Below the pieces are notes generated by a model that made no database searches, had not been told where the DNA came from, and saw only the letters and a program-made list of their open reading frames with translations. Positions 24,544 through 33,314 of a DNA stretch of 64,000 bases are shown here, in pieces. Position numbers and translations under genes: made by a program. The stretch lies in contig CAMIPB010000013.1 of NCBI GenBank assembly GCA_946223355.1, positions 5,366 to 69,365 on the forward strand. Direction: 5' to 3'. Positions within the stretch are counted from its first letter, which is position 1. The number at the start of each line of letters is the position of its first letter. The DNA is from an uncultured Corynebacterium sp. (GTDB taxonomy: Bacteria; Actinomycetota; Actinomycetes; Mycobacteriales; Mycobacteriaceae).

Positions 24544-24557
24544 ATGCTTTGAAGACG
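24543..24557 (+). promoter_or_regulatory. -10 element for the leaderless UvrA-like gene
   Basis: TATGCT at 24543-24548 lies 8 nt before GTG 24557. No ribosome-binding site precedes this GTG, and the coding frame upstream would have to run through the groL hairpin. Confidence 0.4.
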
Positions 24558-26875
24558 TGAATCAAGAGTATATTTCCGTCACCGGCGCCAACGACAACAA
24601 TCTCAACAACGTGACCGTGCGCGTTCCCAAGCGCAAGCTGACCGTATTTACCGGGGTGTCCGGATCAGGAAAATCCTCCCTCGTTTTTGATACCATCGCC
24701 GCCGAATCACAAAGGCTCATCAACGAGACTTACCCCGGCTTCGTCCAAGGCTTTATGGCATCTATGCCCCGCCCCAACGCCGACCGCCTCGAAGGGCTCA
24801 CCGCGGCAATCGTCGTAGGCCAAGAACCCATGGCCGCTAACATCCGCTCCACCTTCGGCACCGCCACAGACATCACCGGAATGCTCCGCGTTTTGTACTC
24901 CCGCATTGCACAGCCCAACGCCGGAGGGCCCGCCGCGTACTCGTTCAATGTTCCCTCCGTCAGTGCGCAAGGGGCAGTGACCGTCAAGGGCAAGAAGGAC
25001 GTCGTTAAGTTTGAGCGCACTGGAGGTATGTGCCCAGAGTGTGAAGGCACCGGACGTGTTAGTGATATTGACCTTTCTGCAGTAGTCGATGAATCCCTTA
25101 GTCTGGCAGACGGGGCGATTTTGATGCCCGGTGCAAAGGTAGATTCCTGGATGTGGAAGGCCTATGCCGAGTCCGGTCTCTATCCCGCAGACAAGCCGGT
25201 TCATACTTTCACTGATGAGCAAAAGCATGCGCTTTATTACCTTGATGACGTCAAGGTGAAGGTCAGCGGCATCAACATGAGCTACCAAGGGCTAGTTCCA
25301 CGGATGAAAGGCTCAATGCTCGCGAAAGACAAGGAGTCGCTGCAAAAGCACTTGCGTGAGTTTGTGGATCGTGCGGTTAAGTTTGTTCCCTGCCCAGAAT
25401 GCGACGGCACACGTCTGGCGCAGCATGCGCGGCAATCGTTAATAGCTGGTAAGTCCATTGCTGATCTGTGCGAGATGGAAATTACCCGGCTTCGTGACTG
25501 GTTCGCGGGCGTCGAGGAGCCTTCTGTGGCGCCGCTGATTCGCGCGATTTCTGCGGCGTTGGACAATGTCGTAGACATCGGGTTGGGGTATCTGACGCTA
25601 AATCGTGCATCGTCGACGCTTTCAGGCGGTGAGGCACAGCGTACTCGCATGGTGCAGCATTTGGGATCTGCGCTTACCGACGTCACGTATATCTTCGATG
25701 AGCCCACCGCTGGGTTACACCCGCATGATATTCGTAGGCTCAATGAGCTTTTGCTGCAGCTGCGCGACAAAGGCAACACGGTATTAGTGGTGGAGCACAA
25801 GCCGGAGACCATAGCTATCGCAGACCATGTCATCGACATCGGGCCCAAGGCAGGCGCGCAGGGTGGTTCCGTGGTGTTTGAAGGCGACGTCGACAAGCTC
25901 AAACAAGCCGATACACTCACCGGTCAGCACCTCAATGACAAAGCCTCATTGACGCAACCGCGCACATCTAGTGGGGTAGCGGTAGCGATCCGGGGCGCGA
26001 ACCGTAACAACTTAAAAGACGTCGACGTTGATATTCCGGCAGGGGTACTGACATCGATTACAGGCGTGGCCGGGTCGGGTAAGTCTTCATTGATGTCGTA
26101 TTTGCCTGACGACGATTCCGTGCTGATAGTCGACCAGTCTCCGATTCGTGGCTCACGTCGGTCAAATCCCGCGACGTACACCGGAGCGTTAGAGCCTATT
26201 CGTAAGGCTTTTGCCAAGGAAAATGGCGTTAAACCTGGCCTATTTTCCGCGAATTCTTTCGGTGCGTGTCCACACTGCAACGGCGCCGGTGTAGTTCATG
26301 TTGACTTGGGGTTTATGGCCGGTGCTGACGTGCCGTGTGAGGTGTGTGAGGGGCGCCGATTCAGTGACGACGTCTTGGCCTACCTATATAACGGCAAGAG
26401 TATCGCGGACGTACTGGAGATGCCCGCGGTTGATGCGCTGGAGTTTTTCTCCGGCGAAATCCCTGCAGCGGCGAAAATCTGTCAAGCGCTTGTCGACGTC
26501 GGTTTGAGCTACATCACCTTAGGCCAGCCCTTGAACACGCTGTCTGGGGGTGAGCGTCAACGCCTGAAATTAGCTGTGCACATGGCGGGGAAAAAGACTA
26601 AAGACGGCACCATTGTTCTCGACGAGCCTACAACAGGCTTACATCTCGCGGATGTTCGAATACTCCTGGAGTTGCTCAATAAACTAATCGACGCCGGGAA
26701 CACCGTCGTCTGCATCGAACACCACCTCGCAGTGGTGGCGCACTCCGATCATGTCATTGATCTCGGACCAGGTGCAGGTTCCGGCGGAGGTGAAGTTGTA
26801 TTTGAGGGAACGCCTGCACAGCTAGTGGATGCCGATACATTGACCGGGCGCTACCTCAAAGAGTACCTAGACTAG
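24557..26875 (+). CDS. Short UvrA paralogue (UvrA2/drug-resistance type ABC ATPase)
   Basis: 772 residues from GTG 24557 (a TTG at 24497 would add 20 residues across a hairpin). Two ABC modules are present: P-loops GVSGSGKSSL and GVAGSGKSSL, signatures LSGGEAQRTRM and LSGGERQRLKL, and Walker B strings TYIFDEPTAGL and IVLDEPTTGL. Zinc-finger Cys pairs occur (CPECEGTG, CPHCNGAG, CEVCEGRR). It is about 170 residues shorter than housekeeping UvrA, as in the UvrA2/DrrC group linked to antibiotic tolerance and DNA repair. The substrate is unknown. Its stop overlaps the facing whiB gene by 4 bp. Confidence 0.9.
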   Translation: MNQEYISVTGANDNNLNNVTVRVPKRKLTVFTGVSGSGKSSLVFDTIAAESQRLINETYPGFVQGFMASMPRPNADRLEGLTAAIVVGQEPMAANIRSTFGTATDITGMLRVLYSRIAQPNAGGPAAYSFNVPSVSAQGAVTVKGKKDVVKFERTGGMCPECEGTGRVSDIDLSAVVDESLSLADGAILMPGAKVDSWMWKAYAESGLYPADKPVHTFTDEQKHALYYLDDVKVKVSGINMSYQGLVPRMKGSMLAKDKESLQKHLREFVDRAVKFVPCPECDGTRLAQHARQSLIAGKSIADLCEMEITRLRDWFAGVEEPSVAPLIRAISAALDNVVDIGLGYLTLNRASSTLSGGEAQRTRMVQHLGSALTDVTYIFDEPTAGLHPHDIRRLNELLLQLRDKGNTVLVVEHKPETIAIADHVIDIGPKAGAQGGSVVFEGDVDKLKQADTLTGQHLNDKASLTQPRTSSGVAVAIRGANRNNLKDVDVDIPAGVLTSITGVAGSGKSSLMSYLPDDDSVLIVDQSPIRGSRRSNPATYTGALEPIRKAFAKENGVKPGLFSANSFGACPHCNGAGVVHVDLGFMAGADVPCEVCEGRRFSDDVLAYLYNGKSIADVLEMPAVDALEFFSGEIPAAAKICQALVDVGLSYITLGQPLNTLSGGERQRLKLAVHMAGKKTKDGTIVLDEPTTGLHLADVRILLELLNKLIDAGNTVVCIEHHLAVVAHSDHVIDLGPGAGSGGGEVVFEGTPAQLVDADTLTGRYLKEYLD

Positions 26876-27162
26876 GCATTGACCTTTTCGCGAGAGCGCA
26901 AAATTACAACCCGCTCGGATTCAGAAAGTCCACCCCAGATTCCGTATGGTTCTGCCGCATTGAGTGCGTGTTCCCGGCACATCGCCATGACTGGGCACTT
27001 CTGGCATACTGCCTTTGCACGGTTTTCACGCTGTGTGCGTGCACGACCACGCTCTCCGTCCGGGTGATAGAAAACATCTGAATTCTCGCCGCGGCAGGCA
27101 CCTTTGAGCTGCCAATCCCAAAAGTCTGCATTTGGTCCCGGAAGAAGATGGGGCTGAGTCAC
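26872..27162 (-). CDS. whiB3: WhiB-family iron-sulfur transcription factor, WhiB3-like
   Basis: 96 residues from GTG 27162, fixed by AAGGAG (27171-27176 on the minus strand) 8 nt upstream; longer in-frame starts are not supported. Four Cys hold a redox-sensitive 4Fe-4S cluster: GACRG, then CQKCPVMAMC. The GIWGG turn precedes a basic tail. The opening VTQPHLLPGPNADFWDWQLKG and the position beside groL match mycobacterial WhiB3. WhiB proteins bind the primary sigma factor and control redox and stress genes. Confidence 0.9.
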   Translation of the reverse strand: MTQPHLLPGPNADFWDWQLKGACRGENSDVFYHPDGERGRARTQRENRAKAVCQKCPVMAMCREHALNAAEPYGIWGGLSESERVVILRSREKVNA

Positions 27163-27253
27163 GTTTAATTCTCCTTGGTACATCACAGGTACATCACAAG
27201 ATTGCCAGAGGGAAGTGTGGACCGAGATGATGAACAACAAGTTACTTAAAAAT

Positions 27254-27277
27254 GGAATCTAAGTGCTTACGTGTGTT
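27254..27277 (+). promoter_or_regulatory. Possible SigH-type promoter upstream of sigD
   Basis: GGAAT (27254-27258) and GTT (27275-27277) are 16 nt apart, the spacing of corynebacterial SigH (heat and oxidative stress) promoters. It points towards sigD, 158 nt away. The motif is short and could be chance. The rest of the 272-nt gap 27163-27434 holds an AAAAGTT/AACTTTT inverted repeat at 27316-27340 and no gene. Confidence 0.25.
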
Positions 27278-27434
27278 GATTGGAAAATTAGCGTACAGTG
27301 ACCTGGGAAAACGATAAAAGTTAACCCTGTGTGAACTTTTTTCAACCGCTACCCCTTTTAGAGTGGGTAAGAATAAAGAATTCAAGTGTTGTAGCGTTTA
27401 ATGGACGAAAAACGTTTTACTGAAGGACAAATTT

Positions 27435-28025
27435 GTGGTGGAAAACGACCAAGAGTTAGCGGCCCTGGTGCCGCTAGCTGTTGACGGCGAACGTCGTGCT
27501 CTGCAGCGCATCATTCAAATCGTGTACCCAGCTGTGCTGCGTTATGCACGTGCCCGGATAGGCGGTGGAAAGCACCCGACAGCCGAAGACGTAACGCAAG
27601 AGGTTTGTCTTGCAGTCGCCACGTCAATCGACAAATACGAGGATAAAGGCCGTCCATTTATGGCCTATGTCTACGGAATTGCATTTAATAAAGTTGCCGA
27701 TGCGCACAGGGCGATGGGTAGGGACAAAGCTTCCCCAACCGAGGACGTGCCAGAAAGTGCAGACGACGCAGGCACCCCCGAAGACTTCGCCATAGCCGAA
27801 GACGGTAGTAACACAATGCGCAATTTGCTCGATACTTTAAGTGATAAAGCTCGAGACATAGTTATCCTCCGAACCATCGTCGGAATGTCTGCAGAAGAAA
27901 CTGCAGGCATCGTTGGGTCCACTCCCGGCGCTGTGCGCGTAGCGCAGCACCGAGCACTTGCTCAATTACGGAAAACCCTGGAATCGAGCGCGGCATACAG
28001 CCTAAAGCAAGGAGATCGGCAGTGA
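27435..28025 (+). CDS. sigD: ECF-type RNA polymerase sigma factor SigD
   Basis: 196 residues from GTG 27435 with AAGGA upstream. Sigma region 2 lies around residues 20-90 (TAEDVTQEVCLAV is the helix that contacts core and -10 DNA). Region 4 follows at about 130-185 (MSAEETAGIVGSTPGAVRVAQHRAL, the -35 recognition helix-turn-helix). No region 3. In Corynebacterium and Mycobacterium SigD controls cell-envelope (mycolate and peptidoglycan) genes. The 4-bp overlap with rsdA couples it to its anti-sigma factor. Confidence 0.95.
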   Translation: MVENDQELAALVPLAVDGERRALQRIIQIVYPAVLRYARARIGGGKHPTAEDVTQEVCLAVATSIDKYEDKGRPFMAYVYGIAFNKVADAHRAMGRDKASPTEDVPESADDAGTPEDFAIAEDGSNTMRNLLDTLSDKARDIVILRTIVGMSAEETAGIVGSTPGAVRVAQHRALAQLRKTLESSAAYSLKQGDRQ

Positions 28026-29038
28026 CCAAGGGACAATTCCCCGAAGACATCGCAAACCAGCTGCAACCGCTGGTTGACGACGATGCCTTTTTCAGCGATC
28101 TCGCTCAAGGCATCGATCCTTCCGGTGGTACCGACCCACTCGCAGGTCTATTCATGGATCTGCGCACCGAGGTGAACGCGGATATTCCGCCAATGCCAAT
28201 CCTTGACGGGCTCGAAGGTGTTGAGCCGCTGACCGCTTCTGAACTAGCCACCATGACGTCCACCAGCGCCGGTAAAAGCGGAATGCTCCTCAAGGGCGCG
28301 CTCGGTCTGCTGGCGTGCGCAGCCGTCGCCGCAGGCGTTTTTGTAGTCTCCACCCAGACCGAACCGATTTCTGAGACTGAAGAAGTCATCGCCGAAAACA
28401 GCTCCAGCGACGTCGAAACAACCCCATCTGCGACCTCTGAGTCCACTAGCTCTAAGCAGTCCACTAGCTCTAAGCCAAGTGAAACAACCGCGGTGGAGTC
28501 AGACAGTAAAAAGAAGGACACCAAGTCCTCTAGCGATAGTGATAGTAAAGAACCACGTCCACAGTCCGACGAGTCAGAACCAACGCGTGAAGACGAAACT
28601 CCAGTACGCCAAGTCAACCCTCCAGCACGCGAAGACGAAACTCCAGCGCGCGAAGAAGGAACTCCAGCACGCGAAGTTAACCCTCCAGCGCGCGATGACC
28701 AGGCGCCAGCCCCTGATCGCGAAGAGGGCACCCCGACCCCTGAGCGCAGTGAAAAGCCAACCCGTCAAGTACCGCCCACTAACGGCGGCGCTGTACCTGC
28801 CAACGTTAAGCCGGAACGTACTCCATGGGTAGACCGCGACTCTGACGCAGAGGATCGTTGGCGAGAAGACGCAATTAAAGACGCAGTCGATGAATTCGTA
28901 TCAAAACCTAAACCCGAACCTACTCCAGACAAAGAACCTGATTCGGATGAAGACGAGGACGCTCACCGAGACCGTGACAACAACGCCAAAACTGGCAAAG
29001 GCCAGGACGGCAAAGACAACGGCCAAACCGGCGACTAG
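28022..29038 (+). CDS. rsdA: Anti-sigma-D factor RsdA
   Basis: 338 residues. The cytosolic N-terminus (about 1-85) holds the SigD-binding region, followed by one transmembrane helix at about 90-110 (GALGLLACAAVAAGVFVVST). The external part is long, disordered and rich in Ser, Glu, Pro and Arg, with five 7-residue repeats at 193-227. Overlap with sigD and this single-pass layout identify RsdA, which holds SigD at the membrane until it is cleaved. The stop abuts the facing gene's stop with no gap. Confidence 0.9.
   Translation: MTKGQFPEDIANQLQPLVDDDAFFSDLAQGIDPSGGTDPLAGLFMDLRTEVNADIPPMPILDGLEGVEPLTASELATMTSTSAGKSGMLLKGALGLLACAAVAAGVFVVSTQTEPISETEEVIAENSSSDVETTPSATSESTSSKQSTSSKPSETTAVESDSKKKDTKSSSDSDSKEPRPQSDESEPTREDETPVRQVNPPAREDETPAREEGTPAREVNPPARDDQAPAPDREEGTPTPERSEKPTRQVPPTNGGAVPANVKPERTPWVDRDSDAEDRWREDAIKDAVDEFVSKPKPEPTPDKEPDSDEDEDAHRDRDNNAKTGKGQDGKDNGQTGD
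28598..28702 (+). repeat. Five tandem 21-bp repeats inside rsdA
   Basis: The codons for TPVRQVN, PPAREDE, TPAREEG, TPAREVN and PPARDDQ follow each other at a 21-bp period. Copy number is likely to vary between strains, since in-frame 21-bp changes leave rsdA readable. Confidence 0.8.
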
Positions 29039-29410
29039 TTAACGCGCATCCAAACCGTCTAGAAAACCCAACGCATAATCCCACGGGACATAGCGCGACG
29101 GATCAGGCTCCGCCCCCGGTTCATGCACCGGGGCCAGTCCGCCCGCTAGCGTGGCGCGGATATTCGCGGCCATAATATCCCACTCGTAATAGTGATTTTC
29201 CTCGCAGTCTTCGCACAGGAAAAACACCCCGTCTATCTGGCGTGGGCCCAAGTGCCTCGCAAAATCTTCCACAAACGCTAAATCCCGAAGCAAGTGCAGG
29301 CGGTCTTCATCTGTCAACGGCGGAGCAGATTCCTCCTCCTCAAGGAACGACGCCGGGTCATTCGGGTCATCAGCAAACGGATCGAGCGGCATATTAGGGA
29401 AAATGTTCAC
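29039..29410 (-). CDS. DUF5319 family protein (Rv3412-like)
   Basis: 123 residues, very acidic. The pair CEDC (LCEDCEENHYYEWD) suggests a metal or redox site. I start at GTG 29410 because TAGGCT lies 7 nt upstream on the minus strand in the leaderless layout; an ATG six codons later is the alternative. The family sits between sigD-rsdA and guaB across Corynebacterium and Mycobacterium, and its function is unknown to me. Confidence 0.85.
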   Translation of the reverse strand: MNIFPNMPLDPFADDPNDPASFLEEEESAPPLTDEDRLHLLRDLAFVEDFARHLGPRQIDGVFFLCEDCEENHYYEWDIMAANIRATLAGGLAPVHEPGAEPDPSRYVPWDYALGFLDGLDAR

Positions 29411-29504
29411 CTAAATGAGCCTATACGAGTTACCCAAAACCACCACATAGCCACTAGAGTGAGTCCCACAACTGCAATCCGTCTTAATACAATGTGAGGA
29501 ACCA

Positions 29505-31025
29505 ATGGCCGACAATCGTGTAGCAACAGGTGGCGACGACCCCAATAAGGTACTTCTTAACGGACTGACCTTTGATGACGTACTCTTGCTCCCAGCAGAG
29601 TCCAACGTCATTCCATCCGAGGTAGACGTTGCCGCACAGTTCACCCGCAACATCCGCCTCGGAATCCCCGTGGCATCCTCCGCTATGGACACCGTTACCG
29701 AAGCACGCATGGCGATAGCCATGGCACGCCAAGGCGGCATCGGTGTTTTGCATCGCAACCTCTCCGCCGAAGAACAAGCCGGACAAGTAGAAATCGTCAA
29801 ACGCTCCGAATCAGGCATGGTCACTGACCCAATTACTGCCACACCGGACATGACACTCAACGAAGTCGATGCCCTTTGCGCCCGCTACCGTATCTCCGGC
29901 CTACCTGTCGTAGACGGCGCCGGCAAGCTCCTCGGCATCTGCACCAACCGCGACATGCGCTTCGAAGCAGACTTCGAGCGCAAAGTTGCCGACGTTATGA
30001 CCCCAATGCCACTCGTCGTCGCCAAAGAAGGCGTCTCCAAAGACGAAGCACTACAGCTCCTCTCCGTCAACAAAGTTGAAAAACTCCCCATCGTCGACGA
30101 CGACAACAAACTAATCGGTCTCATCACCGTCAAAGACTTCGTTAAAACCGAGCAATACCCCAACGCCTCGAAAGACGCTTCCGGCCGCCTCCTCGTTGCA
30201 GCCGGAATCGGCACCGGCGACGAATCCTACCAACGTGCAGGCCTTCTAGTGGAAGCCGGAGCCGACGTCCTAGTCGTCGACTCCGCACACGCCCACAACA
30301 ACCGCGTCCTCGAAATGGTCTCCCGCGTCAAAAAAGACTTCGGCGACAGAATCGACGTCATCGGCGGTAACCTCGCCACCCGCGAAGCAGCCCAAGCCAT
30401 GATCGACGCCGGCGCCGACGGCATCAAAGTCGGCATCGGCCCAGGATCCATCTGCACCACCCGCGTCGTAGCCGGCGTCGGCGCACCACAGATCACCGCC
30501 ATCATGGAGGCTGCATCAGCAGCATCCAAAGCCGGCGTACCCGTCATCGCCGACGGCGGCATGCAATACTCCGGCGACATCGCCAAAGCCCTCGCAGCCG
30601 GCGCTGACACCGTCATGCTCGGCTCCATGCTCGCCGGCACCAAAGAATCACCAGGCGACATCATCGTCGTCGGCGGCAAACAATACAAACGCTACCGCGG
30701 AATGGGCTCCATGGGCGCCATGCAAGGCCGCGGCCTCACCGGCGAAAAACGCTCCTATTCCAAAGACCGCTACTTCCAAGGCGACGTACGCTCCGAAGAC
30801 AAACTCGTCCCAGAAGGTGTCGAAGGCCAAGTCCCATACCGCGGCGAACTCGACGCCATCACGCACCAGATTGTCGGAGGACTGCGCGCGGCGATGGGGT
30901 ATACGGGATCTGCGACAATTGCGGAGCTGAAGACCAAGCGCTTCGTCCGCATCACGTCTGCCGGACTAAAGGAATCGCATCCTCACCATCTCCAGCAAAC
31001 CGTCCAGGCGCCCAACTACCACTAA
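29505..31025 (+). CDS. guaB: Inosine-5'-monophosphate dehydrogenase
   Basis: GuaB oxidises IMP to XMP, the committed step to GMP. 506 residues from ATG 29505 with GAGGA 4 nt upstream and TACAAT at 29488-29493 as a likely -10. The TIM barrel is interrupted by two CBS domains at about 110-230. The catalytic loop GPGSICTTR carries the active Cys, and the flap YRGMGSMGAM is intact. Followed after 12 nt by the paralogue guaB3. Confidence 0.98.
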   Translation: MADNRVATGGDDPNKVLLNGLTFDDVLLLPAESNVIPSEVDVAAQFTRNIRLGIPVASSAMDTVTEARMAIAMARQGGIGVLHRNLSAEEQAGQVEIVKRSESGMVTDPITATPDMTLNEVDALCARYRISGLPVVDGAGKLLGICTNRDMRFEADFERKVADVMTPMPLVVAKEGVSKDEALQLLSVNKVEKLPIVDDDNKLIGLITVKDFVKTEQYPNASKDASGRLLVAAGIGTGDESYQRAGLLVEAGADVLVVDSAHAHNNRVLEMVSRVKKDFGDRIDVIGGNLATREAAQAMIDAGADGIKVGIGPGSICTTRVVAGVGAPQITAIMEAASAASKAGVPVIADGGMQYSGDIAKALAAGADTVMLGSMLAGTKESPGDIIVVGGKQYKRYRGMGSMGAMQGRGLTGEKRSYSKDRYFQGDVRSEDKLVPEGVEGQVPYRGELDAITHQIVGGLRAAMGYTGSATIAELKTKRFVRITSAGLKESHPHHLQQTVQAPNYH

Positions 31026-31037
31026 GGACATATCGCA

Positions 31038-32153
31038 GTGCGAGAATACGTAGAAATTGGAATTGGCCGGGAAGCGCGCCGTGCCTATGGGCTAGACGAT
31101 GTCAGCATCGTCCCCACCCGCCGCACGCGTTCTTCCAAAGACGTGGACACCACGTGGAATATCGACGCATACTCCTTTGACATTCCACTCCTGTCCCACC
31201 CAACCGACGCTTTGGCTACTCCTGAGTTTGTCATCGAGATGGACAAGCAAGGTGGTCTGGGTGTCATCAACGCTGAGGGGTTGTGGGGACGCGTTGCTGA
31301 GCTAGAACCTGCACTCGCCGAGATCGTTCGTCTGGCTGAGGAAGATAATTACGTCGCGGCGATTACAAAGCTGCAGGAATTACATGCGCAGCCTTTAGAC
31401 GTCGAGTTGCTTTCCGCGCGCATCCGCAAGGTCCGGGAGACTGGGGTGACAGTTGCGGTTCGGGTTTCACCACAAAATGCCCGCGAGCTTGCCGACGCCG
31501 TCATCGCAGCAGGAGCTGAACTGTTGTTCATTCAGGGCACTTTGATTTCTGCTGAGCATGTCGTTGCAGATGGTGAGCCGTTGAACTTGAAGGAATTTAT
31601 CGGCTCGTTGGAAGTTCCTGTTATCGCAGGTGGTGTGGGAGACTATACGACCGCGCTGCATTTGATGCGAACGGGTGCTGCCGGGGTTATCGTCGGCGGC
31701 GGCGAAAATACAAATCACGCTGCATTGGGGATTGAGACACCGTTGGCTACCGCGATTGCAGATGCCGCTGCTGCACGCCGGGACTACCTCGATGAAACTG
31801 GGGGGCGGTATGTTCACATCATTGCTGATGACGAGTTTATGAGCGCCGGTAATGTGGTTAAGGCAATAGCTTGCGGCGCGGACGCCGTCGTGTTGGGTAG
31901 CTTGTTGTCTTCGGCACAAGAGTCTGGCGGACGGGGGGCGTATTGGTCATCGGCGGCTGGGCACCCGCGTTTCCCGCGTGGATACGTGGAAAAGTTCCAA
32001 ACACCGGAAACGCCTCTCCAGACGGTGCTGCATGGCCCGTCTGCGGATCCGTTTGGTACGCAAAATTTGGTTGGCGGTTTGCGTCGAGCCATGGCGAAGT
32101 GCGGCTATACCGACCTTAAGTCTTTTCAGAAGGTTGATTTAGCCGTTCGATAG
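31038..32153 (+). CDS. guaB3: GuaB3 family IMP dehydrogenase-like protein
   Basis: 371 residues from GTG 31038 with AAGGA 8 nt upstream. It has the IMPDH/GMP reductase barrel but no CBS domains. Where true IMPDH has the Cys loop, this protein reads VGGGENTNHAALGIETP with no Cys, so normal IMP oxidation is unlikely. The C-terminal DDEFMSAGNVVKAIACGADAVVLGS phosphate-site region is kept. Orthologues follow guaB in actinobacteria and their role is unsettled. The 3' end overlaps the facing HNH gene by 38 bp. Confidence 0.88.
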   Translation: MREYVEIGIGREARRAYGLDDVSIVPTRRTRSSKDVDTTWNIDAYSFDIPLLSHPTDALATPEFVIEMDKQGGLGVINAEGLWGRVAELEPALAEIVRLAEEDNYVAAITKLQELHAQPLDVELLSARIRKVRETGVTVAVRVSPQNARELADAVIAAGAELLFIQGTLISAEHVVADGEPLNLKEFIGSLEVPVIAGGVGDYTTALHLMRTGAAGVIVGGGENTNHAALGIETPLATAIADAAAARRDYLDETGGRYVHIIADDEFMSAGNVVKAIACGADAVVLGSLLSSAQESGGRGAYWSSAAGHPRFPRGYVEKFQTPETPLQTVLHGPSADPFGTQNLVGGLRRAMAKCGYTDLKSFQKVDLAVR

Positions 32154-33204
32154 CCCAGCTACGCCCGTTGCGGGTGTAGCTGGTTTGGGTGGGTCCGCCG
32201 TCGGGTGGTATCCAGACGGCTCGGTTGGTGTGATCTCGCGCCATCCGGCCGTTTTTCTTTGTTTCGTTGCGGGCGTTGTGTGGTCCGCATAGCCCCATGA
32301 GGTTGTTTTGGTTGGTGTTTCCGCCGTCTTTCCAGGCTTTGATGTGGTGTGCGCGCCCGTAGAGTGCGAGTCGGTCGCACCCGGGCCAGGCACAGGTGAT
32401 TTGGTCGGCGGCGATGATCGCGCGTTGTTTCCAGTTGGCCAGGCGTTGGGTGCGCCAAAGGTTGACGGGTTCGGCGTTTTTGTCGTAGAGGATGGCCCAT
32501 CCGTACTCGGTGAGTCGGTCGGCGAGGTATTCGGTGGCGTTGATGAGGGTGCCGTCGGTGGCGATGAGTTCGTGGTCGCCGCAGCTTTCTAGGTCGTCGG
32601 TGGTGATGAGGACGGTGGGTTCGAGCCGGGTGGGTGCCGCGCTGCCACCGTCGGTAAGCATGGCCCAGAGTGCGTTGCCGAAGGCGATGTCTTCGGGGGT
32701 TCCGCCGCGGTTTCGGGTGCGGGTGCGGAGAGTTTTTTCGAGGCTGGCCATCTCGTTGTCGGGGAGCTTGAGGATGGCGGTGCGGCGGCCGGTGGCGTCT
32801 GCGTGACGGCCGATGACGAGTGAGCGTGCGGGCCGTGTGTTGCTGGTGGCGTTGAGTTCGCGGACGCGAGTTTTGGCGTATTGCTCGAGTTCAGTGTCGC
32901 TTAGGTGGTTAAGTTCTGCGAGTTCGAGGCGGAGTTGCCACGTGGTGATGGGGGCTTCCCGACGCAACTGTGATGCGGCCTTGTGCATGACCGTCAGCCG
33001 GGCGATGGAAAAGGTCTGCGCAAGCTTGACGACGGCCGCGCGAGTCTTTTTCTCTCGGCAGGGCCCGAAGTAGGATTCGCCGATGGGGCGGTAGAGGAGA
33101 CATTCTTTGACGCTCAGGCCGAATCCGGCGCCGCGGCGGTACATATATTCCGCGAGCGCTAGGCCGTTGGTGACCAAGAAGGCGTCAATGTCTGCGAGTT
33201 CCAT
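32116..33204 (-). CDS. HNH endonuclease domain protein of the DUF222 / 13E12-repeat type
   Basis: 362 residues from ATG 33204. The N-terminal two thirds are helical, Arg-rich DUF222-like sequence. The C-terminal HNH module reads CAWPGCDRLALYGRAHHIKAWKDGG, then NLMGLCGPHN, with two CxxC-like zinc ligands and the HH catalytic pair. Such genes are multicopy and mobile-looking in actinobacteria; their biological role is unknown. It interrupts the gua cluster and overlaps guaB3 by 38 bp. Confidence 0.85.
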   Translation of the reverse strand: MELADIDAFLVTNGLALAEYMYRRGAGFGLSVKECLLYRPIGESYFGPCREKKTRAAVVKLAQTFSIARLTVMHKAASQLRREAPITTWQLRLELAELNHLSDTELEQYAKTRVRELNATSNTRPARSLVIGRHADATGRRTAILKLPDNEMASLEKTLRTRTRNRGGTPEDIAFGNALWAMLTDGGSAAPTRLEPTVLITTDDLESCGDHELIATDGTLINATEYLADRLTEYGWAILYDKNAEPVNLWRTQRLANWKQRAIIAADQITCAWPGCDRLALYGRAHHIKAWKDGGNTNQNNLMGLCGPHNARNETKKNGRMARDHTNRAVWIPPDGGPTQTSYTRNGRSWAIERLNQPSEKT

Positions 33205-33266
33205 GGTCGAAACCCTAGCTAGTTGGTATGTGCATGGGAAGAGGTTTTGGACGCCTGTGGATAACT

Positions 33267-33285
33267 AGGCTTATTTTTTAAGCCT
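33267..33285 (+). promoter_or_regulatory. Inverted repeat upstream of guaA
   Basis: AGGCTTA-TTTTT-TAAGCCT is a perfect 7-bp inverted repeat, 16 bp before the putative guaA -10. Its place next to the promoter suggests an operator; the regulator is unknown. Confidence 0.35.
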
Positions 33286-33300
33286 GCCTGTGGAATACGC

Positions 33301-33314
33301 TAGACTTGCGGGCG
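33301..33314 (+). promoter_or_regulatory. -10 element for leaderless guaA
   Basis: TAGACT at 33301-33306 lies 7 nt before GTG 33314, the start that matches the family N-terminus. No ribosome-binding site is visible. Confidence 0.45.

Noticed and set aside
24497..24556. TTG start for the UvrA-like gene
   Set aside because: Would place 20 residues across the groL hairpin and the -10 element; GTG 24557 fits better.
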